From: an uncultured Clostridium sp.
GTDB taxonomy: Bacteria > Bacillota > Clostridia > TANB77 > CAG-508
Assembly (NCBI GenBank): GCA_947363765.1
Contig: CANAQC010000007.1
Coordinates: 1-54,238, forward strand
Direction: 5' to 3'
DNA: 54,238 nt
Position numbers and translations under genes: made by a program. The notes under the pieces were generated by a model. It ran no database searches and was not told where the DNA came from. It saw only the letters and a program-made list of their open reading frames with translations. Positions 1 to 11,271 of the stretch are shown in pieces (the first letter of the stretch is position 1; every line of letters begins with the position of its first letter).

Positions 1-2
1 AA

Positions 3-404
3 CCAAAAATAAATACCCAATATGTAAATAACAATAATAATCAAGAAAAACAAGAACAAACAAGAACAAATACCCAATATGTAAATAACAATAATAATCA
101 AGAAAAACAAGAGCAACCAAGAATAAATACACAATATGTAAATAACAATAATAATCAAGAAAAACAAGAGCAACCAAGAATAAATACACAATATGTAAAT
201 AACAATAATAATCAAGAAAGACAAGAACAACCAAAAATAATCCCACAATATGTACAAAATAATGATGCAATAAAAAATGCAATTAATCATATCTATAACC
301 CACAAGGAATATATCAAACAAAAAATATAAAACCAGAATATAAAATAGGAGAATCAAAGGAGAATAACAATAATAATTATAAGCAAACTAGTAATAACAA
401 TTAA
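3..404 (+). CDS. C-terminal part of an Asn/Gln-rich low-complexity protein (5' truncated by window edge)
   Basis: Open frame from nt 3 (PKINTQYVNNNNNQEKQEQ...) ending at taa 402-404; not in the ORF track because it has no start codon in the window. Confidence 0.7.
   Translation, partial: PKINTQYVNNNNNQEKQEQTRTNTQYVNNNNNQEKQEQPRINTQYVNNNNNQEKQEQPRINTQYVNNNNNQERQEQPKIIPQYVQNNDAIKNAINHIYNPQGIYQTKNIKPEYKIGESKENNNNNYKQTSNNN
12..239 (+). repeat. 4 x 57-bp in-frame tandem repeat encoding NTQYVNNNNNQEKQEQ(P/T)(R/K)(I/T)
   Basis: Units begin at 12, 69, 126 and 183 with near-identical sequence aatac[ca]caatatgtaaataacaataataatcaagaaa... Confidence 0.9.
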
Positions 405-421
405 TAAATAGAGGGTGAAAA

Positions 422-1531
422 ATGAAAAGCAGAATTTTAAAAAATATAGAATGGGGAATATTAATTTGTTGTATTGCTTTATTAATAATAGGATGCATAT
501 CACTTTATTCTGCAACACAAGAAAGTGACTATGATGAATTAAAAAGGCAAATGATGTGGGCACTAATTAGTATTCCTATAATGATAGTTGTTATTTTTAT
601 AGATTATAATGTAATTGCTAGATTTTCTCCAATTTTTTATGGAATTTTTATAATATTACTAATTGCAGTATTATTTACTCCAACGATAAATGGAGCATCA
701 AGTTGGTTTACAATTACAGAAAGTATAAAATTTCAGCCAAGTGAATTTGCTAAAGTATTTGTGGTTATTATGCTTTCATATATAATGTCAATTATACAAT
801 TAAAAAATAGGGATGAATTAAACAATCCACTAAAGTTATTAGGAGTATTAGCAATAGTTGCACTTCCAGTATTATTAATTATTAAGCAACCAGATTATGG
901 AACAGCTATTGCATTTATGATATCAACAATATTAATGTTATTTGTAGCAGGAATTGATAAAAAATATATTATTAGTACTATTTTATTAATAGTTATTATT
1001 TTACCACTTGCTTACTTTTTTATATTACCAGATCATGCAAAAACAAGAATAGATGTATTTTTAAATCCTAATTTAGACCCAAGAGGTTCTGGATATAATG
1101 TAATTCAATCAAAACTTGCAATTGGTTCAGGAAAATTAGTAGGAATGGGATTACTAAAAGGAAATCAGACACAACTTGGATTTTTACATCCAAAAACAAC
1201 AGATTTTATTTTTTCTGTTATAGGTGAAGAAATGGGATTTATAATTGCAGGAACAGTTATTATTTTATATGTTATATTAATAACAAAATCTGTATATGTA
1301 GCAAAAACTGCAAAAGATGATTTGGGTTCATATATTGCAATTGGAATTGCAGGAATTTTCTTATTTCATATGATAGAAAACATTGGAATGACAATGGGAC
1401 TACTTCCAATTACTGGAGTGCCACTACCATTTGTTAGTTATGGGGGAAGTTCACTTGTTACAAATTTTATTTGTATTGCTTTATTATTAAATATTAGTGG
1501 AAGAAGGCAAAAAACAATATTTGTAGATTAG
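422..1531 (+). CDS. rodA: RodA/FtsW-type SEDS peptidoglycan polymerase
   Basis: Multi-TM; motifs KQPDYGTA, DPRGSGYNVIQSKLAIGSG, DFIFSVIGEEMGF, GVPLPFVSYGGSS. Confidence 0.9.
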   Translation: MKSRILKNIEWGILICCIALLIIGCISLYSATQESDYDELKRQMMWALISIPIMIVVIFIDYNVIARFSPIFYGIFIILLIAVLFTPTINGASSWFTITESIKFQPSEFAKVFVVIMLSYIMSIIQLKNRDELNNPLKLLGVLAIVALPVLLIIKQPDYGTAIAFMISTILMLFVAGIDKKYIISTILLIVIILPLAYFFILPDHAKTRIDVFLNPNLDPRGSGYNVIQSKLAIGSGKLVGMGLLKGNQTQLGFLHPKTTDFIFSVIGEEMGFIIAGTVIILYVILITKSVYVAKTAKDDLGSYIAIGIAGIFLFHMIENIGMTMGLLPITGVPLPFVSYGGSSLVTNFICIALLLNISGRRQKTIFVD

Positions 1532-1557
1532 AGATTTTAGAGGTTAGAGAAGAAAAT

Positions 1558-2540
1558 ATGTATTTAAAACCATTAGAAATTGGAAATGTAAAAATAGACA
1601 ATAATATTATTTTAGCACCAATGGCAGGTATTACAGACCTGCCATTTCGAATAATTTGTAAAGAATTTGGTATAGGTCTTACATATACAGAAATGGCTAG
1701 TGCAAAAGCAATTTTTTATCAAGATAAAAAAACAGAGTTATTACTAAATAATCAAGGTGAAATGGGTAAAATTCGGAGTACAAATTTTTGGGAGTGATAT
1801 ACAAGCACTAACTTATGCTGTAAGTAAAGTAAGTAAGAAATTTGATATAGTAGATATAAATATGGGATGTCCTGCACCTAAAGTTGTTAAAAATGGAGAT
1901 GGAAGTAAACTATTACAAAATTTAGACTTAGTAGGTCAAATTGTAGAAAATGTAGTAAAAATATCACAAGTTCCAGTAACAGTAAAAATTAGAAAAGGAT
2001 GGAATAAAATTAATGATGTATCAGCTATAGTATCAAAAATTATTGAACAAGCAGGGGCAAGCATGATTACTATTCATGGAAGAACAAGAGATGAGTTTTT
2101 TAGTGGAGATGTAGATTTAGAAGCAATTAGAAAAGTAAAAGAAACAGTTAAAATACCAGTAATTGCAAATGGAAATATTATAGATGAAGAAAGTGCATTA
2201 AAGATGTTTGAGTATACAGGAGCTGATGGAATTATGATAGGAAGAGCAAGTATTCGGAAATCCATGGATATTTAAAAAAATTTTATACTATTTGCAAACA
2301 GGAAAAAAACTAGATTATATTTCAAATAAAGAAAAACTACAAACTATTGTAAAACATATTGACTTAGAGGTAGAGCAAAAAGGAGAGAAAGTAGGAATAC
2401 AAAATTTAAGAAAACATATGGCATGTTATATAAAAAAGTTACCAAATGCAAGCAAAATAAGACAAGATGTAAATAAAATTGAAACAAAAAAAGATTTAGT
2501 AGCATGTCTTACAGAATGTTTTGTTAATAATGGAATATAA
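1558..2540 (+). CDS. dusB: tRNA-dihydrouridine synthase, with two +1 (C-skip) sites at CGG 1774 and 2255
   Basis: Three ORF fragments join when C1774 and C2255 are skipped: ..MGKI-GVQIFGSD.. and ..IGRASI-GNPWIFKK..; length 983 = 3x327+2. Motifs LAPMAGITDLPFR, NMGCPAPKV. Confidence 0.92.
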
Positions 2541-2596
2541 ATAAAAAAATAGCATATTGCTATTTTTTTATTTTATAAAAGGAATAGGTGATAAAA

Positions 2597-3262
2597 ATGA
2601 AAAAGAAAATATTCATTATAATATTAGTTATTATATTAATTAGTGTAGGTTTATTTTATTTTTTTAGCAAAAACAATTATAAAATTGCAGAATTTGGAAA
2701 TAATACTATTAAATCATCAGATGATATAAAACAATATATTTTAAACTTAAAATCTTATCAGGCAGAAATTAATGTAGAAATAAGTAGTAATAAAAATAAG
2801 AATCAGTATAAAATAAAACAAGAATTTGTAGAACCTAATGTATTTAAACAAGAGATAATAGAACCAAATTCTATAAAAGGCTTAGTTACCTTATATGATG
2901 GAAATAGTTTAAGAGTAGAAAATTCAAATATGAATTTATCAAAAATTTATGAAAATTATCCATATATAACAAAGAATACATTATGTTTGTATGATTTTAT
3001 TCAAAACTATAAGAAAAATAATAAGCAAAAACTTGAAGAAACAAAAAACGAAATTATAATGCAAGTAGAAAATGATAGTAAATATTATACTTATCAAAAA
3101 TTATATATAGACAAACATACAAAAAAACCATCTAAAATGGAAATTACAGATAAGAACAAAAAAATGCTAGTTTACATATTATATAACGAGATAAAAATGA
3201 ATGGTATCAATAAAGAAGAAATACTAGCATTTAAATTAAAAGAGGAAACTAAAGACATATAA
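2597..3262 (+). CDS. Membrane-anchored LolA/GerS-like protein of uncertain function
   Basis: N-terminal hydrophobic segment; beta-rich body resembling outer-membrane-lipoprotein-carrier-like proteins of clostridia. Confidence 0.5.
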   Translation: MKKKIFIIILVIILISVGLFYFFSKNNYKIAEFGNNTIKSSDDIKQYILNLKSYQAEINVEISSNKNKNQYKIKQEFVEPNVFKQEIIEPNSIKGLVTLYDGNSLRVENSNMNLSKIYENYPYITKNTLCLYDFIQNYKKNNKQKLEETKNEIIMQVENDSKYYTYQKLYIDKHTKKPSKMEITDKNKKMLVYILYNEIKMNGINKEEILAFKLKEETKDI

Positions 3263-3364
3263 AATTCATTGAACTATCATTTTTAGACTCTAAAAAATAA
3301 GAATAAGTTTAAAATATATCTAAAATAAAGAAGAAAAAAAGGAAAAATAGTAGGAGTGAATGAA

Positions 3365-3715
3365 ATGATAGTCAAAAGAGGAGATATGTTTTATGCAGAT
3401 TTAAGCCCTGTTGTTGGTTCAGAACAAGGGGGAATTAGACCTGTTGTCATCATACAAAATGATATGGGAAACAAATATAGTCCAACAGTAATTGCAGCAG
3501 CAATCACTTCACAAACAGGAAAAAATAAATTACCAACACATATTGAATTAGAATCAAAAAATTATGGCTTAAAAGCAGATTCTGTAGTACTTGCAGAACA
3601 AATTAGAACAATAGATAAAAGCAGACTAAAAGAAAAGATAGGACATATTGATGATGATAAAATTATAGATAAAATTAATAATGCCTTAGGAGTTAGTTTT
3701 GGATTAGGTGAATAA
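3365..3715 (+). CDS. mazF: MazF/PemK (NdoA-type) endoribonuclease
   Basis: [46 protein letters not shown] signature; no recognisable antitoxin ORF next to it. Confidence 0.92.
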   Translation: MIVKRGDMFYADLSPVVGSEQGGIRPVVIIQNDMGNKYSPTVIAAAITSQTGKNKLPTHIELESKNYGLKADSVVLAEQIRTIDKSRLKEKIGHIDDDKIIDKINNALGVSFGLGE

Positions 3716-3809
3716 AAATAAAAAAGTTTAAAAAATTTTTAGAAATTTTTTAAACTTTTTTTAAAAAACTATTGCAAATTCCCAAAAGTTATATTAAAAT
3801 TTAAATGAA

Positions 3810-3839
3810 GTGGAGAAAAGTGGTTGAAAGTGGTTAAAA
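3810..3839 (+). promoter_or_regulatory. Candidate MraZ-binding repeats (three GTGG direct repeats at 10-bp period) upstream of mraZ
   Basis: gtggagaaaa gtggttgaaa gtggttaaaa at 3810/3820/3830, 22 bp before the mraZ start. Confidence 0.75.
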
Positions 3840-3860
3840 AAGGGAATGAGGTGAGCCTAA

Positions 3861-4293
3861 GTGTTTATTGGAGAATATGAGCATAATGTAGATGCAAAAG
3901 GTAGAATTATAATGCCTGCAAAACTACGTGAAGACATCGGAGATAAGTTCATTATTACAAAAGGACTTGATGGATGTTTATTTGCATATTCACGGAAACG
4001 AATGGGCAAACTTTGAAGAAAAATTAAAATCACTACCACTAGCACAAAAAAATGCAAGAAATTTTGTAAGATTTTTCTTATCAGGAGCAGTTGAATGTGA
4101 AATCGATAAACAAGGTAGATTTCTAATTCCATCTAATTTAAGAGAACATGCTTTACTTGATAAAGAAATTGTGATTATTGGTGTTGGGACAAGACTGGAA
4201 ATTTGGAATAGACAAACTTGGAAAACTTATAGTAGTGATGAAAATATATCTGCTGATGAAATCGCAGAAAATATGACAATGCTTGGTATATAA
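3861..4293 (+). CDS. mraZ: Transcriptional regulator MraZ, with one +1 (C-skip) site at CGG 3993
   Basis: GTG start after aggtg [27 protein letters not shown]...GCLFAYS-(C)[16 protein letters not shown]; length 433 = 3x144+1. Confidence 0.93.
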
Positions 4294-4318
4294 CTTTTTT
4301 AAAAAAGTTTATATAAAT

Positions 4319-4580
4319 TACAAAAGAAAATCAAAATTACTAAAGAAGAAGTTTATTAATTCTTACATTAATAAAAAAGGGTACAAAAGAAAAATAATAA
4401 AGTACAAAAGATGTAGTAAGTTTTTATATACTATATAGATATACAAAAGAACAACATACAAAAGATAATTTATAGTGTTATTCAAAAGATAAAATAGATG
4501 TACAAAAGAAAGAAAATACAAAAGATAACTAGCACAAAAGAAATTAAAGTAAAATACAAAAGATTTTAATAAACAAAAGA
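4319..4580 (+). repeat. Cluster of TACAAAAGA repeats in the mraZ-rsmH intergenic region
   Basis: Eight exact TACAAAAGA (4319, 4382, 4403, 4442, 4457, 4501, 4517, 4555) plus variants near 4482, 4533 and 4572. Confidence 0.8.
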
Positions 4581-4594
4581 CAAAATTAGTATAC

Positions 4595-4627
4595 AACAGT
4601 TGGTATTTTTAAATAGTACCAACTGTT
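4595..4627 (+). promoter_or_regulatory. 11-bp perfect hairpin upstream of rsmH
   Basis: AACAGTTGGTA-tttttaaatag-TACCAACTGTT; no long U tract follows. Confidence 0.6.
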
Positions 4628-4670
4628 TATGGCTATATAGGAAATGCTAAAAATAAAAGGAGCAAATTAA

Positions 4671-5601
4671 TTGGAGTTTAATCATATACCAGTTTTACTA
4701 GAAGAATGTATAGATGGTTTAAACATAAAACAAGATGGAATTTATGTAGATGGAACTATGGGCGGAGCAGGACATAGCTTAAAAATTGTAGAAAAGCTAT
4801 GTTGTAATGGAAAACTAATTGGTATTGATCGTGACAATGAAGCATTAAATGTAGCAAAACAAAAATTAAGCACATATAATAATGTTACATATATTCATGG
4901 AAATCATGATGATATACAAAAAATTTTAGAACAATTAAAAATTAATGAAGTAGATGGAATTTTATTAGATCTTGGTGTTTCATCTTATCAAATTGATGAA
5001 AGAAAAAGAGGATTTAGCTATATGAAAAATAGCACTTTAGACATGAGAATGGATCAAACACAAACTTTAGATGCTAAAGAAATAGTAAATACATATAAAG
5101 AAGAAGAACTTTCAAGAATTATTTATGAATATGGTGAGGAAAAATTCTCAAGACAAATTGCTAAAGAAATTTGTAAACAAAGAAAAAAAGGGGTAATATC
5201 TACTACTTTTGAATTAGTAGATATTATAAAACAAGCATTACCATATATAGATAAAAATGCAGGACATCCTGCAAAACGTACTTTTCAAGCAATTAGAATT
5301 GAAGTAAATGACGAGATTAGACCATTGTATGAAACTGTAATTAAATCAATTCAAGCTTTAAATGAAAAGGGAAGATTATGTATTATAACTTTTCATTCAT
5401 TAGAAGATAGGGCAGTAAAATTAGCCTATCAAAAAGCTAGTCGGAAAATGTATTTGTCCAAAGGATTTACCATATTGTGTATGTGGTGCAAAATCATTTG
5501 GAAAAGTAATAAATAAAAAACCTATAGAAGCTTCAAAAGAAGAACAAAATATAAATTCAAGATCTAAAAGTGCAAAATTAAGAATCTTTGAAAAAAACTA
5601 A
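4671..5601 (+). CDS. rsmH: 16S rRNA (cytosine1402-N4)-methyltransferase RsmH, with one +1 (C-skip) site at CGG 5442
   Basis: HIPVLLEECIDGL, VDGTMGGAGHS; skipping C5442 gives ..QKAS-GKCICPKDLPYCVCGAKSFGKVINKKPI..; length 931 = 3x310+1. Confidence 0.93.
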
Positions 5602-5658
5602 AAGTATAGAATATAGTAAAGATAATTTAAACACAAAAGAAATGGAGGTGAGTAACTA

Positions 5659-6165
5659 ATGGCATATAGTAATAGATACCAATATGAAACCAGTCCAAGA
5701 AAAATACAACCAGAATATAGACCAAATGTTAAGAGATATCCTAAAAAAAGTACAGCTAAAAAAACAAAATCAGTACAAAATAAAAAAACATCAAAAAAAC
5801 AAGTAACAATACAAACAAAAATAGTTATATATGTTATAATTGGATTTTTAATATTACTTGCTATTAGTTACAGAAATTCTGTTATTAATGAAAAATTTGC
5901 TGAAATTAAAACCTTAAAAAATAATTTAGCAAGTATTCAAAAGGAAAATGAGCAGTTAGAAGTAAATATTGAAAACAATTTAAACTTAAAAACAGTAGAA
6001 CAGTCTGCAAAAGAATTATTAGGAATGCAAAAACTAGAAAATAAACAGACCATATATATAAATTTACCAAAACAAGACTATGTAGAACCAGCATCAGAAG
6101 AAATTGTAAAAGAAGATAATAGTAGCTGGATTGAGAAAATATTAAAATTTATTAGTGGAAAATGA
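5659..6165 (+). CDS. ftsL: FtsL-like division protein (single TM plus coiled coil)
   Basis: Position between rsmH and the PBP gene, TM segment followed by heptad-like coil. Confidence 0.7.
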   Translation: MAYSNRYQYETSPRKIQPEYRPNVKRYPKKSTAKKTKSVQNKKTSKKQVTIQTKIVIYVIIGFLILLAISYRNSVINEKFAEIKTLKNNLASIQKENEQLEVNIENNLNLKTVEQSAKELLGMQKLENKQTIYINLPKQDYVEPASEEIVKEDNSSWIEKILKFISGK

Positions 6166-6310
6166 GAATTTAAAATAAGATAAATGTTTTAGATTCTTTT
6201 TTGAATAAGATGTAATATAGTAAAATATCAAAAATAATTTACATAAATGTAAAAATATGTTATAATATAATAGATGTGTTATATAAAAATTAGGAAAGGA
6301 AGTTTTTTTC

Positions 6311-9300
6311 ATGAATAATGTTAAAAGAAATAAAATAAGAAAATTTTCAAATAGAACAATTCTATTATTAGCACTTTTAATATGTTCACAATATATTATT
6401 ACAGGAATATATATTGGAAAAGAAATAACTGGAAACATTACAAACCGGAATGTTTGCAACTTATGCTACAAGTATAGAAAATAAAAATAATGAAGATTCA
6501 GATTCAAATGATGGACAATATATAAGATTAACAGATACAGAGAAATTACCGATAAAAAAGTCTAATGTAGGATACTATGGTTCAGTAAAAATAAATGAAG
6601 ACTATAATGGCAATAAACTTTCAGTTATGATGGAAGGTGCATATTATACATTCGATTATGGACTTTTTGCACACGCAAATGCAAATATATATTATGATGT
6701 AAGCGAATATAGTGAAAAATATCATTACTTAACAACCTATATTGGACTTAATAAAACATCATCAGCAGGAAATGGTGTTAAAGTATGGATATATACATCC
6801 AATAGTGATACATTTCACGAATCTGGTAGCCAATATTGGACCTTACAAAATCCTGAAACAGATACTGATAGAGTAATTATGCCAAAACAAAATGCTATAT
6901 TTGAAAAAGTAGATATAACAGGAGCAAAATATTTAAGAATACAAATATATGATAATGGATCTAATGCTGCAGACCATGCAGTGTTTATCAATCCAATGAT
7001 TATTACAGATGAATATAAAGAAGAAGAAAATCAATTTGAAGATATATCTATATATGACCAAAGAATAAAAGATTATGAAAACAAAGATTTATCGGATCCT
7101 AACTATGAATTATTAGTATTACAACGAAAATTTGTAAGTAGTGTAGGAAATTATGCACTAAAAAGATTTACAGATGAAAGTCCAGAAAATAAAGAAACAA
7201 TAGATTGGTTAATGAATGATGTAACAAATCTTCGTTATTATGTATTAGGAGGAACTCCTACAGGAGGATATTATAATTCATTAAATGTACTAACAAGATT
7301 ATTAAAAGAATATAAGAATGATTTTGATATAACTGAGGAAATATCACAAGAAGGTAAGGAGACATTAAGACAAAGATATCCTAATCAGTCTCCAACAAAA
7401 GGTGATCTTTATAAAAGAATGGCAATAACTATTTCGTTAACTCACTCTGCACAAGTTGCACTATGGATGCAACCAAGTGCAAAAGAAAATCAATCAGATG
7501 CAGTTACGCGTTATGCAATTTATAAAGATATGTATAATAATGAAAAGTTTAAAGCAACTGACAGTGTTAATATTACGCCTTGGTTTGAAACTTATAATAT
7601 AGAAGAAATGCGATATGTTATGAATACTCTTATTGATGATGAATCAGTATTATGGCTTAATGAATATACTCAATCAAAAATCGATGCAGCTCCTAATAGT
7701 GCTTGGTCACTTCTAACACCACATTCATACATGGCTTATGTATGGCCAAACTATGGTAATCCAGTTTATTATGCAGAAGAAAATGTAGAATATTTTAATC
7801 AATTATTTGCAGTTGGTGATAAAGGATTATTTGATTATGATATAACACGTGGAACATCAGATTATAAGCTATATAAATTATGGATGAATTTTAGGAATAA
7901 ATTTGGTACAGGAGCTGTTTGTGGAGGTATATCAAAGTCTGGTCATTGTATTCGTGGAGTACATGCAATACCATCAGCAGTTATTGGGCAACCAGGACAT
8001 GCAGCAATAATATATTATACAAGAAATTCTAATGGACAAGGATATTGGGGAATTGATAATGATGTATCAGGATGGACAAAATCTGAAAAAGGTGAAAGAC
8101 TACTGATTGGATGGGGAAATGATAGAAGCTATGTGAAAGGATATAATATACCATACATTGCATTGGCTCAAGAAGCATTAAATGATTATAATAATTTTGT
8201 AAAAGCAGAAGAATTATTAATGACAGTAGATGTATATAAAGATGATAAAGCAAAACAAGAACAAATATATAAAGAAGCTATAAATGTGCAATCAATCAAT
8301 TTAGATGCATGGGCAGGACTAGTAAAATTATATCTTTCAAGTGATAAGACAGAAGAAGAATATTACAATTTAGCAGAGGAAATGATGGAAGCTCTTAAAT
8401 GTTTCCCATTCACAATGTACAATTTATCAGAAATCATAAAACCTAAATTTACAACAGATGCATATAAATTTAAATTTACTATACTACAAACACGTATCCT
8501 AACAGAAGGAAAAAATTATCAAGGTACAGAAGTGTTACAACCTGCATTAACTAGAACACTAGCAACATCATTATTAGGAACACTAGATACAAAATTAGCT
8601 GATTTCTCATTTGATGGGATAGATGCAGGAAAAATAAAATTAGGAAGTAGATTTGATGGAAGTACAGTACGTTGGGATTATAGTTTAGATGGAAAGAATA
8701 CATGGAATGAGGTATTTACAGGAGAAAATGGAGGAAAACATGAAATTCAACTATCACAAGAACAAATAGAAAGTATTACGTCTGAAAATGATATATATGT
8801 ACACATTGTAGGTGTAAACTATAATGAAGAGAACTTATACAAAATAGATATATTAGAATCAGAAGGATTACCAGCTACACTTTATGCAAATGATAATGAA
8901 AATAGAATGATAGCTGTTAATTTAAGTACCGAGTGGCGTTATACAGAAAATGAATCATGGACATCATACAGTGAAGCATCACCAGATTTAACAGGAGATA
9001 AAACAATACAGCTAAGGCAGGGTGCAACAGGAGTAAGGTTAGCAAGTAGTACAATAAGTACATTTACATTTACACCAAATAATGACCCTGATACAAGAAA
9101 ATATATACCTGTTTCACATTTAAGTATCCATTCTGTTTCAACAGAAGCAGTAGCTCAAGGCGGAGCAGCGAGAAATGCAATTGATGCAAACTATAATACG
9201 AGATATCATTCAGCATGGAATGGTTCAGATACAAATCGTTTTATGGTAGTTAAGCTTGACAGACCAGTATATCTATCAGCAGTAGAATTTGTGCCAGCAG

Positions 9301-11198
9301 GTGGTGGAAATGGAAGAATTAATGATGGAACTATTTATGGAAGTATGGATGGCGAAAATTGGGAAGTTTTAACTAGTCGTACAGGAATAACTTATCCTAG
9401 CCAAGCAAATACAATTGAACAAGCAAAAAGATATACACAAAGTTTTGATATAACAGAACCAAAAGAAGTACAATATGTAAAAATTGTAGCAGATAGAACA
9501 AATGGAAACTGGTTCGCAGCAAGAGTGTTTAATTTTTATCAAGATGTAACTAGAAGTTCAGAACCAACAGCAAGTATTGCATATAGTACGACTGAAACAA
9601 CAAATACAGCTGTAATAGCAAGACTTGTAAATCCAAGTACAAAAATAACAATTACCAATAATGATGGTAGCGATACTCATATATTTACAGAAAATGGAGA
9701 ATTCACATTTGAATTTGAAGATGAAGAAGGAAACAAAGGAACAACAACAGCAAAAGTAACTTGGATTGATAAAGATGGACCAACAGCTGATGTATCATAT
9801 AAATTAAGTGATGATAAAAAACTAATAGCTGTATTAGATAATATTAGTGAAGATGTTTACTTACTGGATAAAGACAATAAAAAAACAAATTATGTAGAAG
9901 TAGAAGATGGTAAAATAGTAAGCATATCATACTTAGATGATGAAGGTAATCCATACAAAATTGTTGAATTAGATGAGAATAAAGTTACCAAACAAATAAC
10001 TTATATGAATACAACAGGAAAATTGGATAATGTTAAATATTATGTAATATCACTAGAGAATGGAGAAATTACAAATAGGTTAGCTTTTGACAATGAAGGA
10101 AATACAGTAACATTAACAAATGAAGAATTAGAAGAATTGAAACAATTAGAAAACATTAGGTCTAATCCATTAGAATTCTATTTAGAAAAAAATGAAGAAT
10201 ACGAGTTTAGGCTTCTTGATATAGCAAGTAACATTACATATAAAAACATAAAAATTGATTATATAGACAATAATACTAAAATTCTAGCAAGCGATATATC
10301 TTATAGTACGACAATGTTAATTAATAAAGATGTTACAGCTACAATAAATACATCTATAATTGATGAAAATGGTAAAAGTGATAATGTGGAAATTTTAAAT
10401 AATAATGGAAACAATACATATATATTTACTAAAAATGGAGAATTTACATTTGAGTATAAAGATATAGCAGATACCAATAATTGGGAAATAAAACAACATA
10501 CAGCTCGTGTAACTTGGATTGATAAAATAGCACCAACTGCAAACGTTACTTATAGTACCACGGCTCAAACATCAAGCCCAGTAACTGTTACACTAACAGG
10601 TGAAAGCGAAGAAATTATCATTATGAATAATGGAGCAAATCGAACTTATACGTTTAATGAAAATGGAGAATTTACATTCCGATTTGTAGATATGGCAGGA
10701 AACGAGGGAAGTGTAACCGCTAGGGTAAATTGGATTGATAAAACAGCACCAACTGCGAATGTTACTTATAGTACAACAGAAAAAACATCAAACCCAGTAA
10801 TAGCTACACTAACGAATGAAAGTGAACCAATTACCATTACCAATAATGGAGGAAATAGAACCTATACCTTTAATGAGAATGGAGAATTTACATTTGAATT
10901 TGTCGATGCAGTAGGAAACAAAGGAACAGCAAATGCAAAAGTAACATGGATTGAAAAAGAAGTAGTTAATCCAGACCCAGATCCAGAGCAACCAGAAAAA
11001 GTTATTATTGGAGATATTGATGGAAATGGAAAAATAGGACCAACAGACCTTGCTAAACTAAAATTACATTTAATAGGAAAAGAAAATCTAACAGGAAGAG
11101 CACTAAAAGCAGCTGATATTAATAAAGATGGAAGAATAACAGCAACAGATTTAGCACAATTAAAATTAGTTCTAATTGGAAAAATAGAGCTAAAATAA
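6311..11198 (+). CDS. Large secreted multidomain protein (NPCBM-like, transglutaminase/Cys-protease-like core, F5/8-type-C-like, Ig-like repeats, C-terminal dockerin), with one +1 (C-skip) site at CGG 6446
   Basis: Start MNNVKRNKIRKFSNRTILLLALLICS (signal peptide); skipping C6446 joins ..GNITN-GMFATYATS..; CGGISKSGHCIRG...GQPGHAAI; repeated TAxVTYSTT...TFNENGEFTF; dockerin-like GDIDGNGKIGPTDLAKLKLHLIG...DINKDGRITATDLAQLKLVLIG. Length 4888 = 3x1629+1. Confidence 0.8.
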
Positions 11199-11271
11199 AA
11201 AATGATATAATCATAAAATCACCTTTTTTCTATATAATGATAATAATATATAGGAAAAAAGGTGATTTTTT

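Noticed and set aside
12-239. CRISPR array
   Set aside because: Repeats are contiguous and in coding frame with no unique spacers.
354-563. Antisense ORFs in the track (e.g. 354..563, 2074..2265, 26708..27460, 29657..30136, 30920..31300, 53971..54222)
   Set aside because: Shadow ORFs opposite strong coding genes in AT-rich DNA; low-complexity hydrophobic or Ser-rich translations, no RBS or homology support.
1558-2540. Split dus, mraZ, rsmH, PBP, murG, ftsK, MBL, tgt and purN ORFs as pseudogenes
   Set aside because: Essential or core genes, otherwise perfectly conserved frames, and every break has the same C-GGN signature; independent gene decay would give diverse indels and stops.
4363-4596. 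77-aa minus-strand ORF over the TACAAAAGA cluster
   Set aside because: Low-complexity Phe/Leu/Tyr translation produced by the repeats; no RBS recognised.
9151-9160. Extra recoding at ggc-gga (9151), tcg-gat (7094), acg-gct (10562) and similar
   Set aside because: These CGGs are out of phase; the frame continues normally across them.
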